Below, piece by piece: positions 25,093 to 35,373 of a DNA stretch of 64,000 nucleotides. Each line of letters starts with the position of its first letter. The first letter of the stretch is position 1. The stretch spans positions 2,728,001 to 2,792,000 of the forward strand of contig JBBCGH010000001.1 of assembly GCA_037200445.1 (NCBI GenBank), written 5' to 3'. This DNA comes from Alphaproteobacteria bacterium (GTDB lineage Bacteria > Pseudomonadota > Alphaproteobacteria > Rhizobiales > Xanthobacteraceae). The position numbers and the translations under genes were made by a program. Under the pieces are notes generated by a model, which worked only from the letters and a program-made list of their open reading frames with translations, was not told where the DNA came from and did no database searches.

Positions 25093-26312
25093 ATCCGCCG
25101 CACCATCGCGGGCGTGATGTCCTTCAGCGACGGCGCACCAGCCTGCTGCATCGCTGCGCGGAGCTCGCCGCGCAGGATTGCCAGAACGCGCTCGACGCCC
25201 GGCTGGCCGAACGCGCCGAGCCCCCACAGATAGGGCCGCCCGATGCACACCGCCTGCGCACCGAGCGCGAGGGCTTTCAGGATTTCGCCGCCATGGCGAA
25301 AGCCGCTGTCGACCAGGATCGGCATGCGCCCGCCGACCGCCTCGACGATCTCCGGGAGTACCTCAATGGTCGAGCTGACGCCGTCTTCGGCGCGCCCGCC
25401 GTGGTTCGAGACGACGATGGCGTCAACGCCCGCGTCGGCCGCCATCTTGGCGTCCTCGAAAGCGAGAATGCCCTTGAGCAGCAGCTTGACCTTTACGGTG
25501 TCACGCAGGCGCTTGACCGTGTCCCAGGTCAGGTTGGTGACGGGCGTGCCGGTCACGCCGGTGAGGTCGATATTAGCGAAATTCGGCTTGCTGGAGAGAT
25601 AGCTGTTCGGCGTATGGCAACTCCCGCAGTCGCGGGTGTCGGTGCGGCGCAGCCGGATCGACGTCGGCCATTTCAGCGGCGTGCGCACGTCAAGCGTCAC
25701 CGCAATCGCGGGGGCGCCGGCGGCCTCGGCCCGCTTGATCAGCGCGGCGGCGACTTCGAAGCGCTGCGTCGTGTAGAGCTGGAACCAGATCGGCGCGCCG
25801 CGCGCCGCGATTGCGTCCTCGATCGAGGTGCTGGCGACTGTGGAAAGCACCTGCAGGTGATTGCCGGCCTTCGCGGCGCGCGCGACCGCAAGCTCGCCGT
25901 CGGGATGAAAGGCACGGTTGCTCCCCGTCGGCGCGACGACGATCGGGCTGTCGTAGGTGGCGCCGAGGATATTGGCGCTCATGTCGATCTTGCTGACATC
26001 GACGAGGCGGCGCGGGCGCAGCACGAATTTGCGGAAGCCCTCACGATTGGCGCGCAGCGTCACTTCGTCGTCGGAGCCGGTCGCCATGTAGCCGAAATGG
26101 GCAGGCGGCACGTTCTGTTTCATCACCGGCTCGAAATCGAACACGTCGATCGCCTGGCCGGGCTCCTTGATCAGTTTGTCGAGGTCGCGCGGCGCCCACT
26201 CCATCGGGTCGGAGGAGCGCAAGGCTTCCGCGAGAGCACCTTGCGAAAACAGCGGGCTGGCCGCCACAAACTGCAGCAGGCGGCGGCGGCTGATGATCTC
26301 TGTGTGCCCCAT
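25089..26312 (-). CDS. FMN-dependent alpha-hydroxyacid oxidase/L-lactate dehydrogenase family, exported
   Basis: This is a 407-residue protein. The N-terminus SRRRLLQFVAASPLF, then SQGALA, looks like a Tat signal, so it would act in the periplasm. The catalytic domain carries family motifs: FGYMATGSDDEVTLRANREGF, VAPTGSNRAFHPDGE, LKGILAFEDA (FMN-binding lysine), VVSNHGGRAEDG (catalytic His and Arg loop) and VDSGFRHGGEILKALALGA. The segment DCGSCHTPNSY holds a C-x-x-C-H motif, which in exported proteins can bind heme c. That would suit electron transfer to a respiratory chain but is not proven. Confidence 0.88.
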   Translation of the reverse strand: MGHTEIISRRRLLQFVAASPLFSQGALAEALRSSDPMEWAPRDLDKLIKEPGQAIDVFDFEPVMKQNVPPAHFGYMATGSDDEVTLRANREGFRKFVLRPRRLVDVSKIDMSANILGATYDSPIVVAPTGSNRAFHPDGELAVARAAKAGNHLQVLSTVASTSIEDAIAARGAPIWFQLYTTQRFEVAAALIKRAEAAGAPAIAVTLDVRTPLKWPTSIRLRRTDTRDCGSCHTPNSYLSSKPNFANIDLTGVTGTPVTNLTWDTVKRLRDTVKVKLLLKGILAFEDAKMAADAGVDAIVVSNHGGRAEDGVSSTIEVLPEIVEAVGGRMPILVDSGFRHGGEILKALALGAQAVCIGRPYLWGLGAFGQPGVERVLAILRGELRAAMQQAGAPSLKDITPAMVRRI

Positions 26313-26321
26313 CTGACAGAC

Positions 26322-26747
26322 TCAGCTCCGCAACGCCGCCGCGAGCTTCAGCGCCTGATCCGAGAGCACGCTCGCCTCTTCCTTCACGCTCGCCGGGGGT
26401 TTCAGCGGCACGCCTTCCTTGCGCGGAATGACGTGGATGTGCAGATGGAACACGACCTGTCCGCCCGCGCCCTCGTTGAACTGCTGGACGGTGATCCCAT
26501 CCGCGTTGAACACCTTCACGGCGGCCCTGGCGATCTTCTGCGCGACCTGCATCACGTGCGCGAGATCCGCCGGATCGACGTCGAGAAGATTGCGCGCGGG
26601 CGCTTTCGGCAGCACCAGCGCGTGGCCCGGCGCACGCGGCATGATGTCGAGGAAGGCAAGCGCCTTGTCGTCCTCGTAGACCTTATGACAGGGCAGTTCG
26701 CCGCGGAGGATCTTGGCGAAGATGTTGCTCGGGTCGTAGCTCGGCAT
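26322..26747 (-). CDS. HIT family nucleotide-binding hydrolase
   Basis: This 141-residue protein has the histidine triad FHLHIHVIPR near residue 100 and the conserved start SNIFAKILRGELPCHKVYEDD. HINT-type members hydrolyse nucleoside phosphoramidates or adenylated substrates. It is 16 bp downstream of the FemAB-like gene and 9 bp upstream of the hydroxyacid oxidase gene on the same strand, so all are probably in one transcription unit. Confidence 0.93.
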   Translation of the reverse strand: MPSYDPSNIFAKILRGELPCHKVYEDDKALAFLDIMPRAPGHALVLPKAPARNLLDVDPADLAHVMQVAQKIARAAVKVFNADGITVQQFNEGAGGQVVFHLHIHVIPRKEGVPLKPPASVKEEASVLSDQALKLAAALRS

Positions 26748-26763
26748 GAGGTTGGGTCCTTAC

Positions 26764-27957
<1,194 letters not shown>

Positions 27958-27966
27958 CGCGCGAGT

Positions 27967-28710
27967 TTACGGCCTGAAGCCCTCGAAAATCATCTGGCTC
28001 GCCCATCTCTTGGCGCGCTGACGGTCGTCCTCGGTGCGTACCGTCCAGGTCAGCAGCGGACGGCGGAAAATGTTGCGCGCAATCCACGGCCCGGGCGAGG
28101 GCAGGTCCTTCACGTGATAGGCAACGAAATGGGGGCGCGTGCGCGGAGCATGGAGCAGGAGGGCGAGTGAATCCTTCTCGCTGGTCGTCAAATGCTCCCA
28201 TTCCTCATCGGCGTAGTGCCGCTCGGCCACAATTCCGCGCGGCAGATCGGGCGCGATCTCTCGCAGCACAGCGATGGGCTTTGGGTCAAACGACATCAGC
28301 GCGGCCGGGCCTGTATAACGCTGAAGCACCTCGGCGGCGCGCGCCGCAAGGGTCATGTCGTCATCGAAGCGGCTTTTCAGCTCGATCACGAGGGGCACGC
28401 GGCCCGCGACGAGATCGCACAGCTCGCCGAGAGTCATCATGCGGTCTGTCGTCGCCTTGAACGGCACCTCTTTGAGGCCCGCTGCCGTCATGGCGGCGAG
28501 CTGGCGCGATCCAAGCGTCAGTCGGCCGAGCGCGAAATCGTGATGCACCATCGCCTCGCCGTCGGCGGTGAGTTGAACGTCGGTCTCGATAGCGTACCCG
28601 CCATCGATGGCCGCGCGGAAGGCCGATGCCGTATTCTCGATCACGGTCACGCCGTCATGCAGACCGCGGTGCGCGACCGGGCGCGCGGTGAGCCAGTCGA
28701 GGCCGCTCAT
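27967..28710 (-). CDS. Glycerophosphodiester phosphodiesterase
   Basis: This 247-residue TIM-barrel hydrolase releases an alcohol and glycerol 3-phosphate from deacylated phospholipids. Catalytic signatures are AHRGLHD (residues 13-18), ENTASAF, ETDVQLTADGEAMVHHD and VIELKS. No signal peptide is seen, so it is probably cytosolic. An intergenic palindrome lies between it and the upstream RidA gene, the likely start of the operon RidA-GDPD-GNAT-HIT-oxidase. Confidence 0.92.
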   Translation of the reverse strand: MSGLDWLTARPVAHRGLHDGVTVIENTASAFRAAIDGGYAIETDVQLTADGEAMVHHDFALGRLTLGSRQLAAMTAAGLKEVPFKATTDRMMTLGELCDLVAGRVPLVIELKSRFDDDMTLAARAAEVLQRYTGPAALMSFDPKPIAVLREIAPDLPRGIVAERHYADEEWEHLTTSEKDSLALLLHAPRTRPHFVAYHVKDLPSPGPWIARNIFRRPLLTWTVRTEDDRQRAKRWASQMIFEGFRP

Positions 28711-28720
28711 TTTTGTTTGC

Positions 28721-28789
28721 GCATGATCTTATCCGAAAACCGGTTCCCATCCCCGACCCAAGTCGAGGACATGCTTTTCGGGATCATGC
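28721..28789. repeat. Hyphomicrobiales palindrome, copy 2 (with insertion)
   Basis: The ends GCATGATCTTATCCGAAAAC and CTTTTCGGGATCATGC match the other copies, but about 24 extra bases lie in the middle. It sits between the RidA stop and the GDPD start. Confidence 0.8.
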
Positions 28790-28793
28790 GCGG

Positions 28794-29261
28794 TCACGAC
28801 ACCTCGAACATGCCTTCGACTTCCACCGCGGCATCCATCGGCAGCACTGCGACGCCGATGGTGGTGCGGGCGTGCCGGCCCTTGTCGCCGAAGGCCGTGA
28901 CCATCAGGTCGGAAGCGCCGTTCATCACCTTGGGCGTCTCGAGGAAGTCCGGCATCGCGTTGATGAAGCCGCCCAGCCGCACCACGCGTTGCACCTTGTC
29001 GAGGTCGCCCAGCGCGACCTTGAGATGCGAGAGCAGGTTGATCGCGCAGGCGCGGGCTGCCTTCTGCCCGTCCTCGATCGAGACGGCCCCGCCCAGCTTG
29101 CCGACGGCCGCCAGCTTGCCATCCGGGCCGAAGCAAAGCTGGCCCGAGACCACCAGGAGATTGCCGGTCCGCACGAACCCGACGTAATTGGCGACCGGCG
29201 CCGCCGGGGTACCGAGCGTAATCCCAAGATCCGAAAGCTTTTTTTCAACTGTCCCCGGCAT
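28794..29261 (-). CDS. RidA family protein
   Basis: This 155-residue member of the YjgF/YER057c/UK114 group starts MPGTVEKKLSDLGITLG and carries GNLLVVSGQLCFGP and AAVEVEGMFEVS. Classical RidA deaminates reactive enamine/imine intermediates using a C-terminal Arg. That Arg-containing motif is not obvious here, so a different activity is possible. I chose ATG 29261 because GGAGGCGAAG precedes it at ideal distance. The ATG at 29303 would add 14 residues. Confidence 0.88.
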   Translation of the reverse strand: MPGTVEKKLSDLGITLGTPAAPVANYVGFVRTGNLLVVSGQLCFGPDGKLAAVGKLGGAVSIEDGQKAARACAINLLSHLKVALGDLDKVQRVVRLGGFINAMPDFLETPKVMNGASDLMVTAFGDKGRHARTTIGVAVLPMDAAVEVEGMFEVS

Positions 29262-29397
29262 CTTCGCCTCCAGCTCGAGTTGGCTGAAGTCTTGGCCGAT
29301 CATCCGTTAACGCGCAAGCGCGTCGGTAGAGTTACACAGTTGCGGCGCGTGCAACGCATCTCTATGGTCCGCGCCGGGGTTTGCAGGAGAATACCGA

Positions 29398-30267
29398 ATG
29401 ATTTCAGCTGCCCCCGCTCGCCTTGGTTTCGTCGCATTGTTGGCCGCCGCCGGCTTCCTGGCGGGTCACAGCGCGACCTTCGGCCAGGGAGCGGCCAACT
29501 CGGTCAACCTCGCGCCACACATCGCGATCTATGACCTCACTTTGAAGAGTTCTCGCGGCAAGCGTTCGCTCGAATCGGTGCGCGGGCGCATCGTCTATGA
29601 TTTCTCCGGTTCGTCCTGCGAAGGCTATGCGCTGAAATTCCGCCAGGTGACCGAGCTCGACAGCGGCGAGGGCAAGGTCGCGTTGAGCGACCTGCGCACC
29701 ACCACGTGGGAGGAGGCCGAAGGCAAGAGCTTCCGCTTCAAGTCGCAGAACTACATGGATCAGGAGCAGATCGGCGAGGTGGACGGCAGCGCCGACCGCG
29801 AGAAAAGCGGGGTTGCCGTCAACCTGAGCAAGCCCGAGGCCAAGAAGTTCGAAGCGGGCGGAGTCGTATTCCCCACCGAGCACATGCGCCTGCTGATCGA
29901 AGGTGCGCAAGCCGGCAAGTCGCTGCTCGAAGTCGACGTGTATGACGGCTCGGAATCCGGCGAGAAGATCTATCACTCCCTCTCGGTGATCGGGCATCGC
30001 ATCGCGCCCGACAAGACGCTCGACGATGCCGCCGCCGACAAGGACTCGCTTGCAGGGCTCGCGCGCTGGCCGGTCACGATCAGCTATTTCGACCAGAACG
30101 GCAAGAAGGCGGATGACGAGCCGAGCGAACAGACACCCGTCTATGCGATCTCGTTCGAGATGTACGAGAACGGTATCTCGCGCGCGCTGCGGCTCGACTA
30201 CGGCGACTTCGTGATCGACGGGAAAATGAGTTCGCTGGAGGTCGGGAAGGCGAAGGCCTGCAGGTAG
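29398..30267 (+). CDS. eipB: Cell envelope integrity protein EipB (DUF1849)
   Basis: This 289-residue exported protein has a signal peptide (about residues 1-28). Its family features are LAPHIAIYDLTLKSSRG, RIVYDFSGSSCEGYALKFRQ, and a cysteine very close to the C-terminus (KAKACR). In Brucella EipB the two cysteines form a periplasmic disulfide, and the protein supports envelope integrity. Both cysteines are kept here. It is transcribed convergently with the giant MACPF-like gene, 81 bp apart. Confidence 0.88.
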   Translation: MISAAPARLGFVALLAAAGFLAGHSATFGQGAANSVNLAPHIAIYDLTLKSSRGKRSLESVRGRIVYDFSGSSCEGYALKFRQVTELDSGEGKVALSDLRTTTWEEAEGKSFRFKSQNYMDQEQIGEVDGSADREKSGVAVNLSKPEAKKFEAGGVVFPTEHMRLLIEGAQAGKSLLEVDVYDGSESGEKIYHSLSVIGHRIAPDKTLDDAAADKDSLAGLARWPVTISYFDQNGKKADDEPSEQTPVYAISFEMYENGISRALRLDYGDFVIDGKMSSLEVGKAKACR

Positions 30268-30348
30268 AATCCTTCCGTCCTCCTCCGCGAAGTTCGGCGC
30301 CGGGAGCGGCACAAAGCTGCGCGTGCTTCAGGCCATCTCTTATAAAGC

Positions 30349-33300
30349 TTATAGGTCCGTCTTGAAGTTGCCCAGCAGCAGCACGTCGCCCGGTGCGGCG
30401 ATGTCCTGCATGTCGATGTAATTCTTGGTGGGGAACAGCAGGTTCTTCAGCGCAAAGATGGAGATCGGCGCAAAACCTACGTCCAGCTGTTTCTTGACCT
30501 GAGGCGGGAGCTGCTCCTTGACGTTACGATTGAAAATGGCCTGGATGTTGTCGCAATTGCTCGGGCCGCCCCCGGAAAAATGCCCGCCGACCTCCACGGA
30601 GACATTCTTGACGTCAATATGAATGTCCTGTTCGCGCCCGGATTTCGTAATCGTGAGCGGAACGATGCTATCGATGTTGATGTTGTATTCGGTTGTGTAC
30701 TGATTTTCTTGGTATTGGATAATCTGGGTCCAGGTCGGATGAGGTTTATACGAGCCGCCGGAAGACAGAAAATCCTGCTTCGCCTGATGGAAAAACGTGA
30801 GCCTCATGCGGCCATCCTGAGCCGGAAGAATGGACATTCCGACGATGTTCCAGGGGAGGTCGTACATGAAGGCAGCCGGGCCTCCGGAGGGAGGGAGGCG
30901 GGGGATCGGGGGTTTCTGGAGCCACCAGTTATGGATATTTATCCAAACCCAGTTTTCTCGATACATACCCGGACGTAAATCATAACGCTCATGCAAAGGG
31001 TTGAGATCCAAAGTACCGCGCACTGCGCCGGCCGTGTACTTCCCGTACCATGAGTCTCTGACGTTCGCGGGGTCGCCTCCCTTGGCGAAGCCTTCGAACC
31101 TCCACCCGGCCAGGTTCAGGCTGCCGGGGAGGACCGCGCCGTAGAACAGGCGGCTGCCGATCATCATCGAAGACTGGTAGCCGTACGGCAGCGGTTCGTC
31201 GCAATTGTTGAGGTTGGCTCGGTCATAATGCAACGCCGGCCGGTCGCCCGTCGTGATGTAGAGCTGAAGGATATTCACGTTGGCAGGCGTGGTCAGGGTA
31301 CGGAACAGGAACGCGTTCGGCCGCATCGCGTCGAGGGTGGAGATCTGCGACAGATCGAGCGTGTTGATGATGTAGGTCACCGGATTGTTGGTGAAATACA
31401 ATTTGACCTGTTCGCTGAATTCCGCCCTCTGCGCGGGGCTTAGCTCGATCTCGGTGACGTCGAAACTGCCATTCGTGAAGTCGAGCACGACGCTGAACGT
31501 CTGGGCTCCCGGCTTGTCAGGCTCGACGAGGCCCTTGATGTTGCCGATGGGGACATGTGCGGCGAAAGTGACGTTTTCGACCTCCACGATCTCATCGCAT
31601 TCCGGTTCGCCCTTCTCTCCGATCACGACACATTTTTGCACCGATCCCGAGCTGATCAGCATCTCCAATTTAACTTGCTTGTCGTTGTTCTGCAGAAACG
31701 AGATCTTTGGGTAGCCGTAATTCAGGCGGATGCGCACGAGCGAATAAACGTTGCCGGCGACGTGAGTGAAGACGTTCACGTCGATTTTACCGCCATAGGG
31801 ATGTGTGCGTTTGTTCTCTTCGTATTGAGCCGCCATGGTCGCATTGATCTGTTCCAGCGCCATGTTGTAGACGACGTCCCAGCCGTTCACGACCGAGCCT
31901 TGCGCATACATTGCGCGGATCAATTCTTCCTTGGTCGGCACCGCCTGTGCTCTGAGGCGCAGCGTGTGAATGTCCTTGATGCGCGCCTTGAGCACGAAAC
32001 TGAGAGAGAGCCGGACGGTCGGCTCCTCGAACACCATGCCCTTGTTGGTCATGGTGTTCGGGATGCTGATCTGCCAGCTTGAGAACGGCGTCACCGGGCT
32101 GACGCCTTCCGACCAGGAGAAACCCTTGTCGGTGAATTTCGGCGTGTTCTCCGGCAGCTGGTATTCGTAGGTCCGCTGCCGCTGCGGCGTGCAAAATGCC
32201 ATGGACTCGCGCGTCGTGTCGCGATCGAAATAGGGGTCGCCATCGAACGCAAGGTTGACCAGATAGTCGCCGCTGTCGGTGGAAGCGATCCCGTCGACCT
32301 TGACCACAACCGCCAAAACTCGGGCGTGGACGTATTTCAGGAACTCCTGGTTATCGAGGCGAATGGCGAGGGTGAACGTGTTGCCGCGGATCAGCGAGTC
32401 GACCTCGACGCCGTCGATGACGAACTCGATCGGCGTGGTCTCGGCCGGCTGGAGCCGCGCCAGCGCGCTTTTGGCGGTGATCGTCGCCGACTCCTGCCGG
32501 GCCACCGCCCCGCTGAAGGTCAGAAGGCTGAACGACGCAATCGCCGTCGGTGGTTGCAGGAACTCGTACCGCCGCGCCTGATCCTGCAACGTGAAGGCGG
32601 TGCTGAGCATCAGCAGGGCCTGGTCGCGCATGAAAGACAAGCTTCCGGTGAGCCCAATGAGGTCGATCTTGTCGCGATCGATGGGATGCCCCGGGGGCGG
32701 ATCAAGGTCCTTTTGCAGCGCCGCCAGGCGCTTTGCCTGGTCGCGATTCATGTCGCGCTGGCGCTGGTTGAAATAGATTTCGCGCGACAATCTCTGCGTC
32801 TCGCTCAGCGTGCTGAGCCAGGCCTTGCCACGGCGCGACAGGATCGTGACTTCCTTCGAAAGCAGGGCCTTCGCCTCCTTGACATCAGGCCCCGTCGCCA
32901 GCAGGAACTTCAAATCATCGTCCATCTCGTCCCAGCCTAGATCCGCCGGGAGCGCATCGTCGAACTCATCGAGCTTGTCGAGCGCCTTCTGGGCGTCTTC
33001 CATGGATTGCTTGGTCTTGGTGGCTTCGGTGTAGAGCTTGTTGGTCGCCGTCAGCACGTTCAGCATCTTCTGTATGCGTTGCCCGAGCAGGCCGAGGGCC
33101 GCGAAAGCGCCGATGGCGTTCGCCGGCAGCGCAAAGGTCAGCCCGACTTGCAGCACGCCGGCGGCGACCTCCAGCCCAAACCTGACCCACTCCAATTTCT
33201 GCCAGTTCTCGACCGCCTGCTTGTAGTGCTCGACCGCGTCCGCCACGTTCAGGCGCTGCTCCTTGACGGCCAGTTCGAGCGCGTCGGTTTTCGCCTGCTG

Positions 33301-35373
33301 CAGCTTTTGCTCCTGCATCTGCCGTTCGATGATTTCATCGTAGAACTCCGCCATCTGCAGCTGTTGAGCCGCGCTGCTCTTAATGATGCCAACCAGCAGC
33401 TCGCCCGATTCGACGATCGCTTTGTTCAGATCCTTGTGCACATTGATGATCAGCTCTTGCTGTTTGCGGTAATCGATTTGCCGCTGGTACTCGAGGATCT
33501 CGTCGTCGATTGCGCCGACAAACGCGAGCAGCTTTTCGGCTTCCTTTTCGTAGTCGGCAAAAGGCAGAATCGGCACGAAGCTTCCCGCGTTCGGATCGTC
33601 GGCGAGCTTGGCAAGGTCCAGGCAGCGGATTCTCTGATCGAGCAGCGCGCCACCTGCTTGCGTCGCGGTGGCCTGCGGAATGACCTCTTCCGTCATCCAA
33701 GTCAGAAATTCATGGATGAGGACCTGGAGGCCGCTGGCGTCGTTGACGCGGCGGTCGCTGACCACCGCTTGGGCGAAAGTGAGCGCGAACTCGAAAGCAG
33801 GACTGAGCCTGGGTAGCAGCTCCGCCGGCGGTGGGACGAACAGATCGAGGTCGACACGGACGTCGTAACGCTCATATGGCCCGTCGGTCAGCACGTAGCG
33901 GAACCCGTCGACCAGCATGTGCCGACCGTCGTTGGAATCGTTGGTGACCAGGAGCGCACCCAGGCATTCGCGACAGCGCAGCACGTATTTCGGAAAGGCC
34001 GCGCCGGTCAGTTGCAGCCGCTTGGGCCTGCCATCCTCGGAGCGGAAGTCGAGAATCTGCGAAACCAACGCGACGTCGATACCGGGTAGCTCCGCCTTGG
34101 CCGCGCCGGTATGCGACAGCACGTTGGTAAAAAAGGTCGCATCCTTGACCTCGTCTCCTGCGATCATCGGGATCTGAGACAGGTCGATCCGCTTCTTGTA
34201 CGTGTTGATGTGCGGCGTGGCGATGGTCGAAACGAATCCGATCGAATCCTCGGGCAGCAACGTCTCGAAGTCGCGGCCGTCTTCGCTCACGAAGTTAGGG
34301 TGAATACCGTCCACGTACTTCTGGTACAGAGCAGCCTTCAAAACTCGCCGCCAGCGGCGGCGGCGTTCGAACTCGGCGCACAGATCGAGCGAGTGCAATT
34401 CAAATGCGTACGGCGCGTTCTCGCGAAAATGCTCGTTCAGGTATTCGATGGTGATCTCGGCGCCGCGCTGGAACGGCGCGAAGATGCTGGTCTGCTTGGC
34501 CCAGACCTTGTCGAGCCATTTCCCCTCCTCGATGCTGGCTTCGACTTTCTTGTCGCCGCTTGCCACCAGCAATTTGCCGTAGTCGGCGACGTAACCGAAA
34601 TGCCCGCGATCGGCGTCGGTGGTGAATTGGGCAAAGGATGCGGCGCCAGGGCCGCACAGCACGTTCCCGGGGATGGCATAAGCCGCCTTGATCTTAGCGA
34701 ACCGCTCCCGCGGGTGTGCGAACGCCTGGAAGATGCGATCGCCGACGGTTACGCGCGAAATGAAGTGCGTGCCCCACTCCCGGAAGGACTCGAGATAGGC
34801 GTTTGCGTTGACCTCGCCGAAGGAACCTTCGTCCGCTCCGCTGTCCGAGGGCTTGCCGTGCCGCAGCCGGACGAGCGCTTTGCGGAAATCCTCTTTGACG
34901 CCGGCGCGCGGATCCGGCTGCAACGGATTCGGATTGATGTAGATGCCATCCTTGAACAAGTAATGGCTTCCCTGGCCGCTTTTGCGTTCCAGGACGACCA
35001 GCGAGAAACCGAATTCCGGATTGGCCAGGTCGACGCCCAGCGATGCGGACAGCTTCTTGATCGCCGCCGCGCTGTCCTTGTCACGGATGAGCAACGGGCC
35101 TGCAGGAATGTCCGGGGGCGCGTCATCGTCCGCGCACTCGCCGACGTGATAGGGAAACAGTTCGCTCAGCAGGCAATCTGCGGTGTCGTGCAGACTAATG
35201 CGCGGGAAGGACCATGGAGTCTCACTCAGCGCGACGGTGACCTTTTCGATCTCGAGCGGCGGCTTTTTGCTGTCGAACAGCGGGACCGTAGCGGGATCAC
35301 TCGGATTCCAGTTCGGCCTGAATCCGCTCAACAGGTTGGTCGCCCTGCCAAGGTAGACGTCATACGTGCTCAT
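30349..35373 (-). CDS. Giant protein with MACPF signature, helical hairpin middle and P47/TULIP-like C-terminus
   Basis: This is a 1674-residue chain with start ATG 35373 (RBS GGAGAAG). Residues 1-560 include Y193-x6-W200-G-T-H-F204, the MACPF signature with Trp for Phe/Tyr, followed by a VTVGD turn, so a perforin-like pore domain is likely. Residues 600-890 are strongly helical and heptad-like, interrupted by a hydrophobic stretch at 731-768 (e.g. GLEVAAGVLQVGLTFALP) as in alpha-helical pore formers. From about 1163 (NGWDVVYNMALEQIN) to the end (FALKNLLFP, then PGDVLLLGNF) it resembles clostridial P47/OrfX TULIP proteins, which bind lipids. No signal peptide is seen. Base composition looks lower in GC than its surroundings. 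Likely an acquired toxin or membrane-attack protein. The target is unknown. Confidence 0.85.
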   Translation of the reverse strand: MSTYDVYLGRATNLLSGFRPNWNPSDPATVPLFDSKKPPLEIEKVTVALSETPWSFPRISLHDTADCLLSELFPYHVGECADDDAPPDIPAGPLLIRDKDSAAAIKKLSASLGVDLANPEFGFSLVVLERKSGQGSHYLFKDGIYINPNPLQPDPRAGVKEDFRKALVRLRHGKPSDSGADEGSFGEVNANAYLESFREWGTHFISRVTVGDRIFQAFAHPRERFAKIKAAYAIPGNVLCGPGAASFAQFTTDADRGHFGYVADYGKLLVASGDKKVEASIEEGKWLDKVWAKQTSIFAPFQRGAEITIEYLNEHFRENAPYAFELHSLDLCAEFERRRRWRRVLKAALYQKYVDGIHPNFVSEDGRDFETLLPEDSIGFVSTIATPHINTYKKRIDLSQIPMIAGDEVKDATFFTNVLSHTGAAKAELPGIDVALVSQILDFRSEDGRPKRLQLTGAAFPKYVLRCRECLGALLVTNDSNDGRHMLVDGFRYVLTDGPYERYDVRVDLDLFVPPPAELLPRLSPAFEFALTFAQAVVSDRRVNDASGLQVLIHEFLTWMTEEVIPQATATQAGGALLDQRIRCLDLAKLADDPNAGSFVPILPFADYEKEAEKLLAFVGAIDDEILEYQRQIDYRKQQELIINVHKDLNKAIVESGELLVGIIKSSAAQQLQMAEFYDEIIERQMQEQKLQQAKTDALELAVKEQRLNVADAVEHYKQAVENWQKLEWVRFGLEVAAGVLQVGLTFALPANAIGAFAALGLLGQRIQKMLNVLTATNKLYTEATKTKQSMEDAQKALDKLDEFDDALPADLGWDEMDDDLKFLLATGPDVKEAKALLSKEVTILSRRGKAWLSTLSETQRLSREIYFNQRQRDMNRDQAKRLAALQKDLDPPPGHPIDRDKIDLIGLTGSLSFMRDQALLMLSTAFTLQDQARRYEFLQPPTAIASFSLLTFSGAVARQESATITAKSALARLQPAETTPIEFVIDGVEVDSLIRGNTFTLAIRLDNQEFLKYVHARVLAVVVKVDGIASTDSGDYLVNLAFDGDPYFDRDTTRESMAFCTPQRQRTYEYQLPENTPKFTDKGFSWSEGVSPVTPFSSWQISIPNTMTNKGMVFEEPTVRLSLSFVLKARIKDIHTLRLRAQAVPTKEELIRAMYAQGSVVNGWDVVYNMALEQINATMAAQYEENKRTHPYGGKIDVNVFTHVAGNVYSLVRIRLNYGYPKISFLQNNDKQVKLEMLISSGSVQKCVVIGEKGEPECDEIVEVENVTFAAHVPIGNIKGLVEPDKPGAQTFSVVLDFTNGSFDVTEIELSPAQRAEFSEQVKLYFTNNPVTYIINTLDLSQISTLDAMRPNAFLFRTLTTPANVNILQLYITTGDRPALHYDRANLNNCDEPLPYGYQSSMMIGSRLFYGAVLPGSLNLAGWRFEGFAKGGDPANVRDSWYGKYTAGAVRGTLDLNPLHERYDLRPGMYRENWVWINIHNWWLQKPPIPRLPPSGGPAAFMYDLPWNIVGMSILPAQDGRMRLTFFHQAKQDFLSSGGSYKPHPTWTQIIQYQENQYTTEYNINIDSIVPLTITKSGREQDIHIDVKNVSVEVGGHFSGGGPSNCDNIQAIFNRNVKEQLPPQVKKQLDVGFAPISIFALKNLLFPTKNYIDMQDIAAPGDVLLLGNFKTDL

